Of a stretch of 64,000 nt of DNA, positions 41,514-51,615 are shown piece after piece (position 1 is the stretch's first letter; each line of letters begins with the position of its first letter). The DNA comes from Lutibacter sp. (GTDB lineage: Bacteria > Bacteroidota > Bacteroidia > Flavobacteriales > Flavobacteriaceae), in the NCBI GenBank assembly GCA_030694935.1, contig JAUYUA010000038.1, positions 1-64,000 on the forward strand, given 5' to 3'. The position numbers and the translations under genes are program-made. The notes under the pieces are model-generated. The model ran no database searches, had not been told where the DNA came from, and worked only from the letters and a program-made list of their open reading frames with translations.

Positions 41514-42947
41514 TTAGAATTCTGCATTTTGTGGCGTTCTTGGATAAGGGATTACATCTCGTATGTTGCCCATACCTGTGGTAAACTGCACCAAACGTTC
41601 AAACCCAAGTCCGAATCCACTATGCACTGCCGTTCCAAATTTACGGGTATCTAAATACCACCATAATTCTTTTTCATCAATGCCAAGATCTTTCATTTTT
41701 TGTGTTAAAACGTCCAAACGCTCTTCACGTTGGCTTCCGCCAACAATTTCACCAATTCCAGGGAATAAAACATCCATAGCTCTTACGGTTTTTCCGTCAT
41801 CATTTAAACGCATATAAAATGCTTTAATTTTTGCAGGATAATCATATAAAATTACCGGACATTTAAAGTGTTTTTCAACCAAAAATCGTTCATGTTCACT
41901 TTGAAGATCGGTGCCCCATTCTTCTATCAAATATTGAAACTTTTTCTTTTTGTTTGGTGTTGAATTTTTTAAGATATCTATGGCTTCCGTGTAGCTTACG
42001 CGAATAAAATTATTTTCGACAATGAAGTTCAGTTTTTCAATAAGGCTCATTTCACCGCGTTCCAATGCGGGTTTCAACTTATCTTCCTCCGCCAATCGGT
42101 CGTTTAAAAATGCCAAATCGTCTTTACAGTTTTTCAAAACATAGGAAATAACCGATTTTATAAAATCTTCCGCCAAGTCCATATTGTCATCCAAATTATT
42201 GAAAGCAACTTCAGGCTCAATCATCCAAAATTCGGCCAAATGACGTGTTGTATTCGAGTTTTCAGCCCTAAATGTTGGTCCGAAAGTATATACTTTTCCC
42301 AATGCCATCGCGTAGGTTTCGGCTTCTAACTGTCCCGATACCGTTAAATTGGTTAGTTTTCCGAAGAAATCTTTAGAATAATCAATTTTTCCCGCTTCAT
42401 TTCTTGGCGGATTGTTGGCATCAAGCGTTGTTACGTTAAACATTTCTCCAGCGCCTTCAGCATCAGAGCCTGTAATTATTGGCGCATGAAAATTGTAAAA
42501 TCCGTTTTTTGTAAAATATTTATGCACGGCAAAAGACAATGCCGAACGCACGCGCATTACCGCACTAAAAGTATTTGTTCTGATACGCAAATGTGCATTT
42601 TCGCGTAAAAATTCGAAACTGTGTTTTTTTGGTTGAATTGGATATTCTTCGGGATTTGAATCGCCTAGAATTTCAATTTCTGAAATTTGGATTTCCACAT
42701 TTTGGCCTTTACCTAAGCTTTCAGTCAATATTCCTTTTACGGATATTGCCGCGCCAGTTGTAATGCGTTTTAAAATGCGTTCATCGGTATTTTCAAAATC
42801 AACAATACATTGAATGGTATTAATGGTTGACCCGTCATTTAACGCAATAAAACGATTGGCCCTAAATGTTCTAACCCAACCTTTAAGGTTTACTTCTTGT
42901 GAAAAATTGGTTGATTTTAAAAGTTCAGCCACATTGCTTCTTGTCAT
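41514..42947 (-). CDS. asnS: Asparaginyl-tRNA synthetase
   Basis: 477 aa class II synthetase. The N-terminal OB fold (about 15-110) has [22 protein letters not shown]. Class II motif 2 contains [21 protein letters not shown], and motif 3 [15 protein letters not shown] is near the C-terminus. The ending [15 protein letters not shown] matches AsnRS. It has its own promoter box (TATCTTTG, minus strand, 42968-42975). Presence of asnS means that asparagine is charged directly rather than through amidation. Confidence 0.97.
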   Translation of the reverse strand: MTRSNVAELLKSTNFSQEVNLKGWVRTFRANRFIALNDGSTINTIQCIVDFENTDERILKRITTGAAISVKGILTESLGKGQNVEIQISEIEILGDSNPEEYPIQPKKHSFEFLRENAHLRIRTNTFSAVMRVRSALSFAVHKYFTKNGFYNFHAPIITGSDAEGAGEMFNVTTLDANNPPRNEAGKIDYSKDFFGKLTNLTVSGQLEAETYAMALGKVYTFGPTFRAENSNTTRHLAEFWMIEPEVAFNNLDDNMDLAEDFIKSVISYVLKNCKDDLAFLNDRLAEEDKLKPALERGEMSLIEKLNFIVENNFIRVSYTEAIDILKNSTPNKKKKFQYLIEEWGTDLQSEHERFLVEKHFKCPVILYDYPAKIKAFYMRLNDDGKTVRAMDVLFPGIGEIVGGSQREERLDVLTQKMKDLGIDEKELWWYLDTRKFGTAVHSGFGLGFERLVQFTTGMGNIRDVIPYPRTPQNAEF

Positions 42948-42967
42948 ATTCTAAATTTTTTGCGTTG

Positions 42968-42975
42968 CAAAGATA
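42968..42975 (-). promoter_or_regulatory. -7 promoter box for asnS
   Basis: The minus strand reads TATCTTTG then CAACG, 21 bases before the asnS ATG. Confidence 0.55.
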
Positions 42976-43122
42976 CGGTTTCAATTGATAATTAAAAAGT
43001 CAAAATTTTCCTAAAGCCTATAGGTGGGAACATTTAATTTGAGGCAGTTGCATATTTGGTTTGTCTTATCCTAATAGCCAAAACTTCTCCTAATAATTTC
43101 AAAAATAAGAAATTTCATCCCA

Positions 43123-43172
43123 ATTTCCCCCTTCGGGCCTGCCTGCCGGCGAGGCAGGGGTTAGGGGGCTTT
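43123..43172. repeat. GC-rich palindrome, fourth copy, inside a CCCCCTTC...GGGG block
   Basis: GCCTGCCTGCCGGCGAGGCAGG (43137-43158, arms GCCTGCC and GGCAGG) is nested inside CCCCCTTCGGG and GGGGTTAGGGGG. The outer arms can pair with each other around the inner palindrome. It lies just after the RND gene stop and may terminate it. Confidence 0.65.
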
Positions 43173-43173
43173 T

Positions 43174-45549
43174 TTATTTATCGCCATTATCATCATCTGA
43201 ATCAAGAATGGCAATGGTTGGCTCTTTAAAATCTTCTTTGTTTGCAATGTTTTTTTCCAATGACAATAATAGTGATGGCAATAACAATAAATTAGAAACC
43301 ATAGCAAATAATAATGTTATGGAAACCAAACCGCCTAAAGCAATGGTGCCGCCAAAACTTGAAATGGTGAACACTAAAAATCCGAAGAACAGCACAATAG
43401 AAGTATAAAGCATACTCACGCCGGTTTCACGAAGTGCATTGTAAACGGATTGTTTTATTCTCCAGTTATTTGCCTTTAATTCTTGGCGGTATTTGGCCAA
43501 AAAGTGAATGGTATCATCGACCGAAATTCCAAAGGCAATGCTAAAAACCAAGATGGTTGATGGTTTTATGGGAATTCCCAAATATCCCATTAATCCAGCC
43601 GTTATTAAGAGTGGAAAAATGTTGGGGATTAAAGAAATTAAAATCATTTTAAAAGAGCGAAACAGGAACGCCATAAAAATAGCTATCAGAAAAATCGCCA
43701 GCGAAAGGGAGATCACTAAATTATGGATTAAATAATTGGTTCCTTTTAAAAATACCAATGCTTTCCCCGTCATTGTCACGCTGTAATTTTCTTTTGGAAA
43801 TTCTTTGTCTATTTTTTGTTGCAAACGTTCTTCAATAACTGCCATTTTATCTGTGCCAATATCCTTCATAAAAGTCGTTATTCGGGCGTATCTTCCGGTG
43901 GAATCTACATAACTGTCCAGTAAATTGGTGTTGGAAGTCGCATTTTTGGCATAAGACAATATCCAGTTTTTTTCTTGGTTGGTAGGCAACTGGTAAAATT
44001 TCGGGTTGCCTTCATAAAAAGCTTGTTTTGAATATTTTACAATGTTTAGAACAGAAATTGGTTTTGACAGTTGCGGAATTTCATCAATGGTTTCTTCCAG
44101 TTCATTCATTCGCTTCAGCGTTCCCAAATTCATAACACCGTTATCTTTTTTGGTGTCAATAATTATTTCTAAGGGCATAATACCGCCAAATTCTTCTTCA
44201 AAAAACACAATGTCTTTAAAGAATTGTTTGCCTTTTGGCATATCTTCAATTAAACTGCCTGAAACCTTAATGGTAAAAATCCCAATCATACTTACAATAA
44301 TCAAAATAATTGTTGTGGCATAAACGGCAATTCTATGATTACGTACAATAGATTCCATCCATTTTACAATAACCTCAATCCATCTACGCTCCAAATGTTT
44401 TAGATGTTTTTCTTTTGGTAAAGGCATAAAACTATACACAATTGGAATAACAAATAATGCGATTAAAAATATCGCAATAATATTAATGGAAGCAATAATC
44501 CCAAACTCTTTTAAAAGCTGACTTTTGGTAAAAATAAAGGTTGCAAAGCCGGAGGCGGTGGTAACATTGGTCATTAAAGTGGCATTCCCAACTTTTGAAA
44601 TTACTCTTTGTAATGATTTTGCTTGATTTCCGTGCTTTTTTACTTCTTGTTGGTATTTATTGATCAGAAATATGGCATTTGGAACGCCAATTACAATAAT
44701 TAAAGGCGGAATTAAGGCCATTAAAACCGAAATTTCATAGCGGAACAAACCTATAAATCCGAATGCCCAAATAACGCCAATGGTGACTACCAATAGCGTA
44801 ATCATTGTAGCCCTTATGGAGCGGAAAAAGAAAAAGAAAATTAAGGAGGTAACCGCTAAAGCCAATCCAACAAAAAGTCCAATTTCATCAATGATATTTT
44901 GAGAATTCATGGTGCGGATATACGGCATTCCTGAAATCCGAACATCAATATTGCTTTCTGCTTCAAATTTTTCAATCGCAGGATTTAAAACATTGAAAAT
45001 AAATTCTTTACGGGCTGGGGTGTTTACAATGTCTTTCTTTAAATAGATAATAGATCTAATAGTTCCCGTTTTTTTATTGAATAAGATATTGTCGTAAAAA
45101 GGAAGATTTTCAAAAAGTTCGGTTTTAATTTTTACAATTTCTTCCTGGGTTTTTGGCTCATCTGTGTAAAGTGGCACAAAATCGAATTTTTCTTCATCAA
45201 CGTTTTTTTTCAGTTCCTTAATATCGCCAATGGCAACTGTAAAGTCGACTTCGGGAAACTGGTTTAAATTTTTGGTTAAGTGATTCCAATCGTTGAAATT
45301 TTTTGGCGTGAACAAAGTTGAATCATCAACAGCCAAAATGATTAGATTGCCTTCTTCTCCAAAAAGTTTTAGGAATTTGTTGTATTCTATGTTGACTATA
45401 TGATTTTCGGGAAGTAAATTGGCTTCTGTGGAAGAAATCCGCATGTATTGCATTTGTGTAGCCAAAAAATAAGTAAAACCGGCAATTATTGCGAGGATTA
45501 AATACCTTCTTTTTAAAATAAAGCGAGTAAGCCGTGTCCAAAAATCCAT
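43174..45549 (-). CDS. RND-superfamily exporter (MMPL type)
   Basis: 791 aa. It has two halves, each with an N-terminal helix, a large periplasmic loop and five clustered helices. The second half ends in ISVDDTIHFLAKYRQELK, the MMPL/SSD signature. The first half has a matching GVPNAIFLINKYQQEVKK segment. Such proteins export lipids or hydrophobic molecules across the inner membrane using the proton gradient. There is no adjacent outer-membrane or fusion partner, so the cargo is unknown. A TACCTTTA-like box lies just upstream. Confidence 0.9.
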   Translation of the reverse strand: MDFWTRLTRFILKRRYLILAIIAGFTYFLATQMQYMRISSTEANLLPENHIVNIEYNKFLKLFGEEGNLIILAVDDSTLFTPKNFNDWNHLTKNLNQFPEVDFTVAIGDIKELKKNVDEEKFDFVPLYTDEPKTQEEIVKIKTELFENLPFYDNILFNKKTGTIRSIIYLKKDIVNTPARKEFIFNVLNPAIEKFEAESNIDVRISGMPYIRTMNSQNIIDEIGLFVGLALAVTSLIFFFFFRSIRATMITLLVVTIGVIWAFGFIGLFRYEISVLMALIPPLIIVIGVPNAIFLINKYQQEVKKHGNQAKSLQRVISKVGNATLMTNVTTASGFATFIFTKSQLLKEFGIIASINIIAIFLIALFVIPIVYSFMPLPKEKHLKHLERRWIEVIVKWMESIVRNHRIAVYATTIILIIVSMIGIFTIKVSGSLIEDMPKGKQFFKDIVFFEEEFGGIMPLEIIIDTKKDNGVMNLGTLKRMNELEETIDEIPQLSKPISVLNIVKYSKQAFYEGNPKFYQLPTNQEKNWILSYAKNATSNTNLLDSYVDSTGRYARITTFMKDIGTDKMAVIEERLQQKIDKEFPKENYSVTMTGKALVFLKGTNYLIHNLVISLSLAIFLIAIFMAFLFRSFKMILISLIPNIFPLLITAGLMGYLGIPIKPSTILVFSIAFGISVDDTIHFLAKYRQELKANNWRIKQSVYNALRETGVSMLYTSIVLFFGFLVFTISSFGGTIALGGLVSITLLFAMVSNLLLLPSLLLSLEKNIANKEDFKEPTIAILDSDDDNGDK

Positions 45550-45601
45550 TCAAAAAAATTTCGGTAAAGGTATAAAAATAGTTCGGCCTAAATGAATTTG
45601 A

Positions 45602-48121
45602 TCAATTAAATCCCAGTCGAATTTTATAGGATATTTTTACAGCCAAATTATCGCTCCATTCTGGGTTTTGATTGGCGCCATATCTATAAAATGTGCTTAA
45701 GCCAAAACCTTTAAACAGGCTTTTAAATTCTAATCCGCTTTCTAAATAGCCGTTATTTAAAGTTTTAAACGCCAATCCGTTATGGTAAGTTGGGTTTTCA
45801 ATGTCGCCAATGGCAGCACTTGTTGCAAAAATTAATTGGGGTTTAAATTTCGGTCCAAAATTAAATGGTTTTAATTCGTGCTTAAGATGAATTGCGGCAA
45901 ATCTGTCTGAAATAAATTCATTATACCCCATAGTTTCAAAGCTGTTTTTGCTTGAAAATCCAATTCTTTTTGCCCAAGGATTTTTGAAAGAAGCATTGGG
46001 AGTCGCATTATATAAATGTGAGATGGGCGCGTCGCCAAAAACAATTCCTCCTTCAGCCACAATATATGTAGTTGCTTTTTGCAGACGTTTTATTTGATGT
46101 GTTGTTCGGAAATTTACCTGAGTAAAATCGAAATCGCCGTTCCATACATTTTCAAAACTTTTTGTGACTTGAAATGTAAATTGCGGAAATTCATTTTTGA
46201 GGGTTAATTTTCCAATTGGGGAATTCATATAAGTGCTTTTTGGATTGTATTGAAACCCAAAAATGGCCGTTGTTAAATTATATTCCGCTAAGTTTTTATC
46301 GGATGAAATAAATTGATAGTCAAACAAAGTATTGTAATCTCCAGTGCTTAATTGAATTTCTGCCTCTAAATTAGGGCGAATGTCGTGCTTTAAATTTAAA
46401 CTATATGTTTTGTAATTGTAAAACTGGTCAAGATATAAATTTCTTAAGTTTAGTAAACTAAATGAAGTGTTTATGGCGATAAAATCTAAAGCGGCAGCTT
46501 CTTTTATATCGTTGGTGTAATTGGCGCCAATCCAAGTGTTTGTATTTTTATTGAGGCGAAATGAAGTGCCTAAAGTGTATTTAAAATCGGCATCTTTTGT
46601 TCCATAGGCAATATAAGATTCCAGTTTGATGATGCTTGAAAAATTTGAATTTGTTTCTCCGCCAAAACCGAATCTGAATCCTTCATAATTGTTGAAATTG
46701 ATTATTTTACCCAGATTTAAATTGATGTATTTTGTAGGATAAATTCCTTTAAACACATGTCTTGCTATGTTAATTTTTTTCTCAACATCATCACCTTCAA
46801 CCGCAACAATGCTGTCTAACATTTTGTAGGTATTTTTTCCTCTTTCAGTGATAGAATCAGTTCTGTATTTGTCCCAAAAATCTTCCTTTTTTTTGGCTGC
46901 ATCATCATTAAATTGTATGGTTGGTGCAGCGCTTTTAACCACTAATGGGGTATTTATTTCAATGTTTGAATTGGTTGCTTTTGAGATAAAATAAGTTACA
47001 TCTCCTTCACTTTTAGTTTTTGTGGATATAATTGAGTCATTTTTTTTCTTTTCGCCAAATTTTATCGTGCCGCCAAATAAGGAAATGCGCTCATTATTGT
47101 CTCCTTTTTTTAAAACCACATCCATTTCTTGCGGAAACCAAATGTTTTCTGGTTTAAGGTAAGTGTAATTTTGCGTTGCTTTCACATTCACCATTCCTTT
47201 TAACTCGGCAATGGCTTTAGTAAGGGCAAAACTTTGCGTATCAATATATAAAACGCCTTCTATGCCTAAAATTTCTTTCTTCTCTTTGGGTTTGAAATAG
47301 ATAAGAATGGAACTTCCAGATACTGTTTTAACCGTATCCAATATTTTGTAATTGTAAGTTTTTAAGGCATCATCAGCAATTGGATTGATATATTTTGTGC
47401 CGGCAAGAACGTAATATTCATTGTAAAAAGACAAATCTTGAAAAGTGACTGCCAACAATTCATAAATTGGTTGTTTTAAACCTGCCATTCGTGATGCCAT
47501 AATCACCTCTTTTTTACCTTTTCCTTTTTGAAATTGAAATTCGGAAATTTTTTCTGAAATGTATAAGTGCGATTTGTCTATTTCCTTTTTGAATTTGAAA
47601 TTGGAAGAATCCAATTTTTTAAATTGTTTTTGGCCTTCCTTAATTACAAAAACAGAATCTATGTTTCCGCTTATTGAATCGGAATTTGCGGTAACCAATA
47701 TTTTATTGTACGTGTTAAATTTGAATGAATTTAACGATTTTTCAATATCATTTTTAGGTTTATTTTTAATGGTGTTTCTAACAATTTGTAATGCCGGATT
47801 TTCTTTGGCAACTATTTGAACTTCTTTTAAGCTTTCAGTCTTTGGATTTAAAGCTATTTTTATATACTTCTCATTTTTGGAAATTGGTACAATAACCGAT
47901 TCATAACCAATATATGAAATGCTGATTTGCGTTACTGATTTGGTTGATTTTATTAAAAATTTGCCATCAACATCAGTCAATGTTCCAAAATTTGAGGAGG
48001 TTGTAATTGTGGCAAAAGGCAACGGTTGATTGGATTTGCTGTCTAATATAATTCCTTGTATTTGGCTTTGTGAAATAGACAATAATGGAAATAGCAATAA
48101 GAAGAAAAGAAGGTGTTTCAT
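45602..48121 (-). CDS. DUF5686/CarboxypepD_reg-like outer-membrane protein
   Basis: 839 aa. A signal peptide (about 1-17) is followed by a carboxypeptidase-regulatory-like beta-sandwich (about 20-105, IQGIILDSKSNQPLPFATI). The long DUF5686 region has alternating strands and ends in LAVKISYKIRLGFN, typical of outer-membrane barrel proteins of Bacteroidota. The role is unknown; similar proteins are widespread in flavobacterial outer membranes. No SusC/SusD-like partner is adjacent. Confidence 0.88.
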   Translation of the reverse strand: MKHLLFFLLLFPLLSISQSQIQGIILDSKSNQPLPFATITTSSNFGTLTDVDGKFLIKSTKSVTQISISYIGYESVIVPISKNEKYIKIALNPKTESLKEVQIVAKENPALQIVRNTIKNKPKNDIEKSLNSFKFNTYNKILVTANSDSISGNIDSVFVIKEGQKQFKKLDSSNFKFKKEIDKSHLYISEKISEFQFQKGKGKKEVIMASRMAGLKQPIYELLAVTFQDLSFYNEYYVLAGTKYINPIADDALKTYNYKILDTVKTVSGSSILIYFKPKEKKEILGIEGVLYIDTQSFALTKAIAELKGMVNVKATQNYTYLKPENIWFPQEMDVVLKKGDNNERISLFGGTIKFGEKKKNDSIISTKTKSEGDVTYFISKATNSNIEINTPLVVKSAAPTIQFNDDAAKKKEDFWDKYRTDSITERGKNTYKMLDSIVAVEGDDVEKKINIARHVFKGIYPTKYINLNLGKIINFNNYEGFRFGFGGETNSNFSSIIKLESYIAYGTKDADFKYTLGTSFRLNKNTNTWIGANYTNDIKEAAALDFIAINTSFSLLNLRNLYLDQFYNYKTYSLNLKHDIRPNLEAEIQLSTGDYNTLFDYQFISSDKNLAEYNLTTAIFGFQYNPKSTYMNSPIGKLTLKNEFPQFTFQVTKSFENVWNGDFDFTQVNFRTTHQIKRLQKATTYIVAEGGIVFGDAPISHLYNATPNASFKNPWAKRIGFSSKNSFETMGYNEFISDRFAAIHLKHELKPFNFGPKFKPQLIFATSAAIGDIENPTYHNGLAFKTLNNGYLESGLEFKSLFKGFGLSTFYRYGANQNPEWSDNLAVKISYKIRLGFN

Positions 48122-48159
48122 TTAATATTTTTTTCAATAAGCAAGAACAAATATATAAT

Positions 48160-48189
48160 AAAAAAGCACCCGTAAGAGTGCTTTTTTTT
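48160..48189 (-). terminator. Terminator after frr
   Basis: AAAAAAGCAC and GTGCTTTTTT pair around a short CCGTAAGA loop. On the minus strand the T run follows the frr stop. Confidence 0.8.
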
Positions 48190-48213
48190 GACAAGTTTAT
48201 CTTTTTATAAGCA

Positions 48214-48768
48214 TTAAACTTTCATAATTTCCTGATCTTTTATTTTGTAGTGATTGTCAACTTCAACAATAAATGAATCTGTTAATTTTTGTATGCTGAT
48301 TTCTGCATTGGCTTTCATATCTTCAGAAACTTCAGCTTTTTTAATCTCGCTCATCGCTTCTCTTCGCCCATTTCTTATGCTCACCTTTGCAAATTCAGTG
48401 GCAACTTTTGCTTGTTTGGAAAGTTCTCTTCGTCTTTCTTCGGTTAAAACTGGCACATTAATAATGATAATGTCGCCATTATTCATTGGATTAAACCCCA
48501 AATTTGCCAGCATAATCGCTTTCTCAATAGGGTGCAACATTTGTTTTTCCCAAGGCTGAACGGTTATGGTGTGCGCATCCATGGTGCTTACGTTTGCAAT
48601 TTGTGCCAACGGAGTTTGAGAGCCATAATAATCAACGTTAACATTCCCTAACATAGCCGGACTTGCTTTTCCCGCCCTGATATTTCTGAACTCTTTTTCT
48701 AAATGCAGAATTGAATTTTGCATCAATTCTTTTGTGCTATCTATTATAAAGTCTATTTCTTCATCCAT
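48214..48768 (-). CDS. frr: Ribosome recycling factor
   Basis: 184 aa. MDEEIDFIIDSTKELMQNSI and the RAGKASPAML motif, with YYGSQTPLAQIANV, are typical. The three-helix bundle that frees ribosomes after termination is complete. It directly follows pyrH, 23 bases away, the conserved pyrH-frr order. Confidence 0.97.
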   Translation of the reverse strand: MDEEIDFIIDSTKELMQNSILHLEKEFRNIRAGKASPAMLGNVNVDYYGSQTPLAQIANVSTMDAHTITVQPWEKQMLHPIEKAIMLANLGFNPMNNGDIIIINVPVLTEERRRELSKQAKVATEFAKVSIRNGRREAMSEIKKAEVSEDMKANAEISIQKLTDSFIVEVDNHYKIKDQEIMKV

Positions 48769-48791
48769 AATTGTTCAAATAAATTTTAGGT

Positions 48792-49499
48792 TTATTTATC
48801 AACTTTTGTTCCAATATTTTCTCCTGAAATCACTTTTTCTAAATTTCCTTCCACATTCATGTCAAAAATAATAATGGGTAAATTATTTTCCTGACTTAAA
48901 GTAAATGCGGTTGTATCCATTATTTTTAGCCCTTTGCTCAAAACATCTTTAAAAGTAATGGTGTCAAATTTTATGGCGTCTTCATTTTTTTCTGGGTCCG
49001 ATGTGTAGATTCCATCAACACGTGTACCTTTTAAAATAACATCGGCACTAATTTCTATGGCTCTTAAAACTGCGGCTGTATCTGTGGTGAAATAGGGATT
49101 TCCCGTTCCTCCTCCAAAGATTACCACACGACCTTTTTCCAAATGGCGAACTGCTCTTCTTTTGATAAAAGGTTCAGCAACCTGTTCCATTTTAATGGCG
49201 GTTAGTAATCTGGTTTTTATGCCAATGGCTTCAATTGCGCTTTGTAAAGCCAAACCATTTATAATGGTGGCCAGCATTCCCATATAATCTGCCTGAACCC
49301 TGTCAATGCCGTTACTTGCTCCAGCAACGCCTCTAAAAATGTTCCCGCCTCCAATTACAATGGCAACTTCAATTCCGTTGTCTACAATTTTTTTGATTTC
49401 TTCAGCATAGGCCGATAAACGTTTTGGATCTATACCATACTGGCGATCGCCCATAAGTGCTTCACCACTTAATTTTAAGAGAATTCTTTTATAAGCCAT
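48792..49499 (-). CDS. pyrH: UMP kinase
   Basis: 235 aa amino-acid-kinase fold. [20 protein letters not shown] and [13 protein letters not shown] carry the phosphate-binding loops. [18 protein letters not shown] binds UMP. It phosphorylates UMP to UDP in pyrimidine synthesis. The TATATTTG box at 49519-49526 on the minus strand gives a leader of about 13 bases. Confidence 0.97.
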   Translation of the reverse strand: MAYKRILLKLSGEALMGDRQYGIDPKRLSAYAEEIKKIVDNGIEVAIVIGGGNIFRGVAGASNGIDRVQADYMGMLATIINGLALQSAIEAIGIKTRLLTAIKMEQVAEPFIKRRAVRHLEKGRVVIFGGGTGNPYFTTDTAAVLRAIEISADVILKGTRVDGIYTSDPEKNEDAIKFDTITFKDVLSKGLKIMDTTAFTLSQENNLPIIIFDMNVEGNLEKVISGENIGTKVDK

Positions 49500-49518
49500 A
49501 ATTTATTTAAAAGTTATG

Positions 49519-49526
49519 CAAATATA
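49519..49526 (-). promoter_or_regulatory. -7 promoter box for pyrH-frr
   Basis: The minus strand reads TATATTTG then CATAAC, 19 bases before the pyrH ATG. Confidence 0.55.
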
Positions 49527-49632
49527 AGAAATATTGTATAAGTAAAAAGGCAATGTTGATGATGCATAAAAATAGCAAAAAAGTTTCTGCTCAATTTTTT
49601 GTTGAAGTATTTTATTTTGGTCGAAAAGCAAA

Positions 49633-49660
49633 AAAAACTCGCTGATAAGCGAGTTTTTTA
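49633..49660 (-). terminator. Terminator after tsf
   Basis: AAAAAACTCGCT and AGCGAGTTTTTT pair perfectly around GATA. It ends the rpsB-tsf transcript before pyrH. Confidence 0.88.
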
Positions 49661-49678
49661 AATGTATATGATGAACAA

Positions 49679-50644
49679 TTATGCCAACGAAACTCTTTTG
49701 AAGTCGGTAACAGTAACGCCAATCGTTTTTACGTAATCTGCAACTGTTAAATTGTCGTCTTTGATAAAAACTTGGTCTAAAAGACAAAGTTCTTGGTCTA
49801 ATGTTGTGTTGTCAGAAAGAAATCTTTCCAATTTTCCCGGAAGAATTTTATCCCAAATTGCTTCAGGTTTGCCTTCAGCTTTAAGTTCTGCTTTTAAATC
49901 TCCTTTAGCTTTTGCAATAACTTCATCTGTCAATTGCATTCTGGATATGTAAACTGGCACATGTTTAAGGGTTTTACCCAATCGGCCAAGTTCAATATTT
50001 TCCTTTTCTATCACTGCAATTCTGGCTTCAGTTTCAGAAGCTACAAAATTAGGATCGAAATCTTTGTAAGACAACGTTTTTGCGCCCATTGCAGCTGCTT
50101 GCATAGAAACATCTCTGGCAACAACACTTGCACCATCAACATTGTCAGACAATGCAGTTACTGAAGCAATTTTATTTCCTGCGTGAATGTAAGAACCTAC
50201 AAATTTACCTGTCACTTTTTCAAAAGCGCCAATTTCCAGTTTTTCGCCAATAACACCAGTTTGCTCAATTAATTTTTCAGCAACGGTCATTCCTTCAAAA
50301 TCAGCATTTAAAAAATCTTCTTTTGAATTATAGTCGATTGCGATTTCAGCGAATTTGGTGGCCAAAGCAACAAATGCGTCGTTTTTAGCAACAAAATCAG
50401 TTTCACAGTTTAATGAAACGATTACACCAACGGTATTGTCGGCGTTAACTTTTGCAATAACAGCGCCTTCGCTAGAATCTCTATCAGCTCTGTTTGCGGC
50501 AACTTTTTGCCCTTTTTTACGCAAAATTTCAATTGCTTTATCTAAATCTCCTTCGGCTTCAACAAGTGCATTTTTGCAATCCATCATGCCAGCTCCGGTA
50601 GCTTTTCTTAAATTATTTACTTCTGCGGCTGTAATTTGTGCCAT
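49679..50644 (-). CDS. tsf: Elongation factor Ts
   Basis: 321 aa, including the long coiled-coil extension found in Bacteroidota EF-Ts. MAQITAAEVNNLRKATGAGM is the conserved N-terminal UBA-like start. LNCETDFVAKND carries the core contact motif with EF-Tu. It recycles EF-Tu-GDP. It follows rpsB by 55 bases in the usual rpsB-tsf order. Confidence 0.97.
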   Translation of the reverse strand: MAQITAAEVNNLRKATGAGMMDCKNALVEAEGDLDKAIEILRKKGQKVAANRADRDSSEGAVIAKVNADNTVGVIVSLNCETDFVAKNDAFVALATKFAEIAIDYNSKEDFLNADFEGMTVAEKLIEQTGVIGEKLEIGAFEKVTGKFVGSYIHAGNKIASVTALSDNVDGASVVARDVSMQAAAMGAKTLSYKDFDPNFVASETEARIAVIEKENIELGRLGKTLKHVPVYISRMQLTDEVIAKAKGDLKAELKAEGKPEAIWDKILPGKLERFLSDNTTLDQELCLLDQVFIKDDNLTVADYVKTIGVTVTDFKRVSLA

Positions 50645-50699
50645 TTTATTTAATATTTTTATTGAATTTTAACATTCAAAAGTGATACATTAATTTAAT

Positions 50700-51440
50700 T
50701 TATTCTCCTTTTTCGTCAGCTTCAACTTCATCAGACGGTTTGTCTTTTGTTGTTTTTCTGTCAGACAAGCCTTCAGCGATAGCATCAACAATAAAGCCTA
50801 AAACTTTATTGATTGATTTTGAAGCATCATCGTTTGATGGAATTACATAATCCAAACCTCTTGGGTCAGAGTTTGTGTCAACCATAGCGAATATTGGAAT
50901 ATTTAAGTTTTTTGCCTCAGCAACGGCAATGTGTTCTTTTTTTACGTCAATTACAAAAATAGCACCAGGCAAACGAGTCATATCAGCAACTGAACCTAAG
51001 TTTTTTTCTAATTTTTCTCTCTGACGGTTGATTTGTAATTTTTCTCTTTTTGAAAGTGCATCAAAAGAACCATCAACTTTCATTCTGTCAATCACGGTCA
51101 TTTTTTTAACAGCTTTTCTGATAGTCACAAAATTTGTCAACATTCCGCCAGGCCATCTTTCAGTGATGTATGGCATGTTGATGCTGGCAGATTTTTCTGC
51201 AATAATTTCTTTTGCTTGTTTTTTTGTGGCTACAAAAAGAATTTTTCTTCCTGAATTTGCAATTTTTTGAAGTGCCTCAGCAGCTTCATCAATTTTTGCG
51301 GCAGTTTTGTAAAGGTCGATAATGTGAATTCCGTTACGTTCTCCATAAATATAAGGAGCCATGTTTGGATTCCATTTTCTTGTAAGGTGACCAAAGTGTA
51401 CACCTGCGTCTAATAAGTCTTTAATTTCAATTTTTGTCAT
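50700..51440 (-). CDS. rpsB: 30S ribosomal protein S2
   Basis: 246 aa. MTKIEIKDLLDAGVHFGHLT and RKWNPNMAPYIYGERNGIHI are S2 signatures, and VDTNSDPRGLDYVIPSNDDA closes the core. The C-terminal tail is acidic and variable. The upstream gap (51441-51615) holds a strong hairpin that may be an autoregulatory leader. Confidence 0.98.
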   Translation of the reverse strand: MTKIEIKDLLDAGVHFGHLTRKWNPNMAPYIYGERNGIHIIDLYKTAAKIDEAAEALQKIANSGRKILFVATKKQAKEIIAEKSASINMPYITERWPGGMLTNFVTIRKAVKKMTVIDRMKVDGSFDALSKREKLQINRQREKLEKNLGSVADMTRLPGAIFVIDVKKEHIAVAEAKNLNIPIFAMVDTNSDPRGLDYVIPSNDDASKSINKVLGFIVDAIAEGLSDRKTTKDKPSDEVEADEKGE

Positions 51441-51615
51441 TTTGTTATTTAGTTTACGTTCCGTTGAGCTAGCAATAGGTAAGTAGCGGAAACCCGATCT
51501 TACCTATTTGGATGCTAAACTTTTGTCAATCATTGACTGATCAACGACAACTTTGTTATTAATTTTAATTTCAATGAACCACCAAAAAAATTGGTGAAGC
51601 AATTCAAAAAAACGA
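51441..51615 (-). promoter_or_regulatory. rpsB leader region with a strong hairpin
   Basis: On the minus strand AATAGGTAAG (51508-51499) pairs perfectly with CTTACCTATT (51483-51474). A nested CGG-GTTT-CCG turn sits inside. A weaker CACCAA...TTGGTG hairpin lies nearer the rpsI stop, and TGTC...GACA inverted repeats lie between them. Leader hairpins that bind S2 and repress rpsB-tsf are known in other bacteria, and this could be the equivalent. Confidence 0.6.

Noticed and set aside
49503-49787. 94-codon open frame on the minus strand between tsf and pyrH
   Set aside because: It overlaps the 3' end of tsf in another frame and crosses the tsf terminator; no family resemblance or ribosome site supports it.
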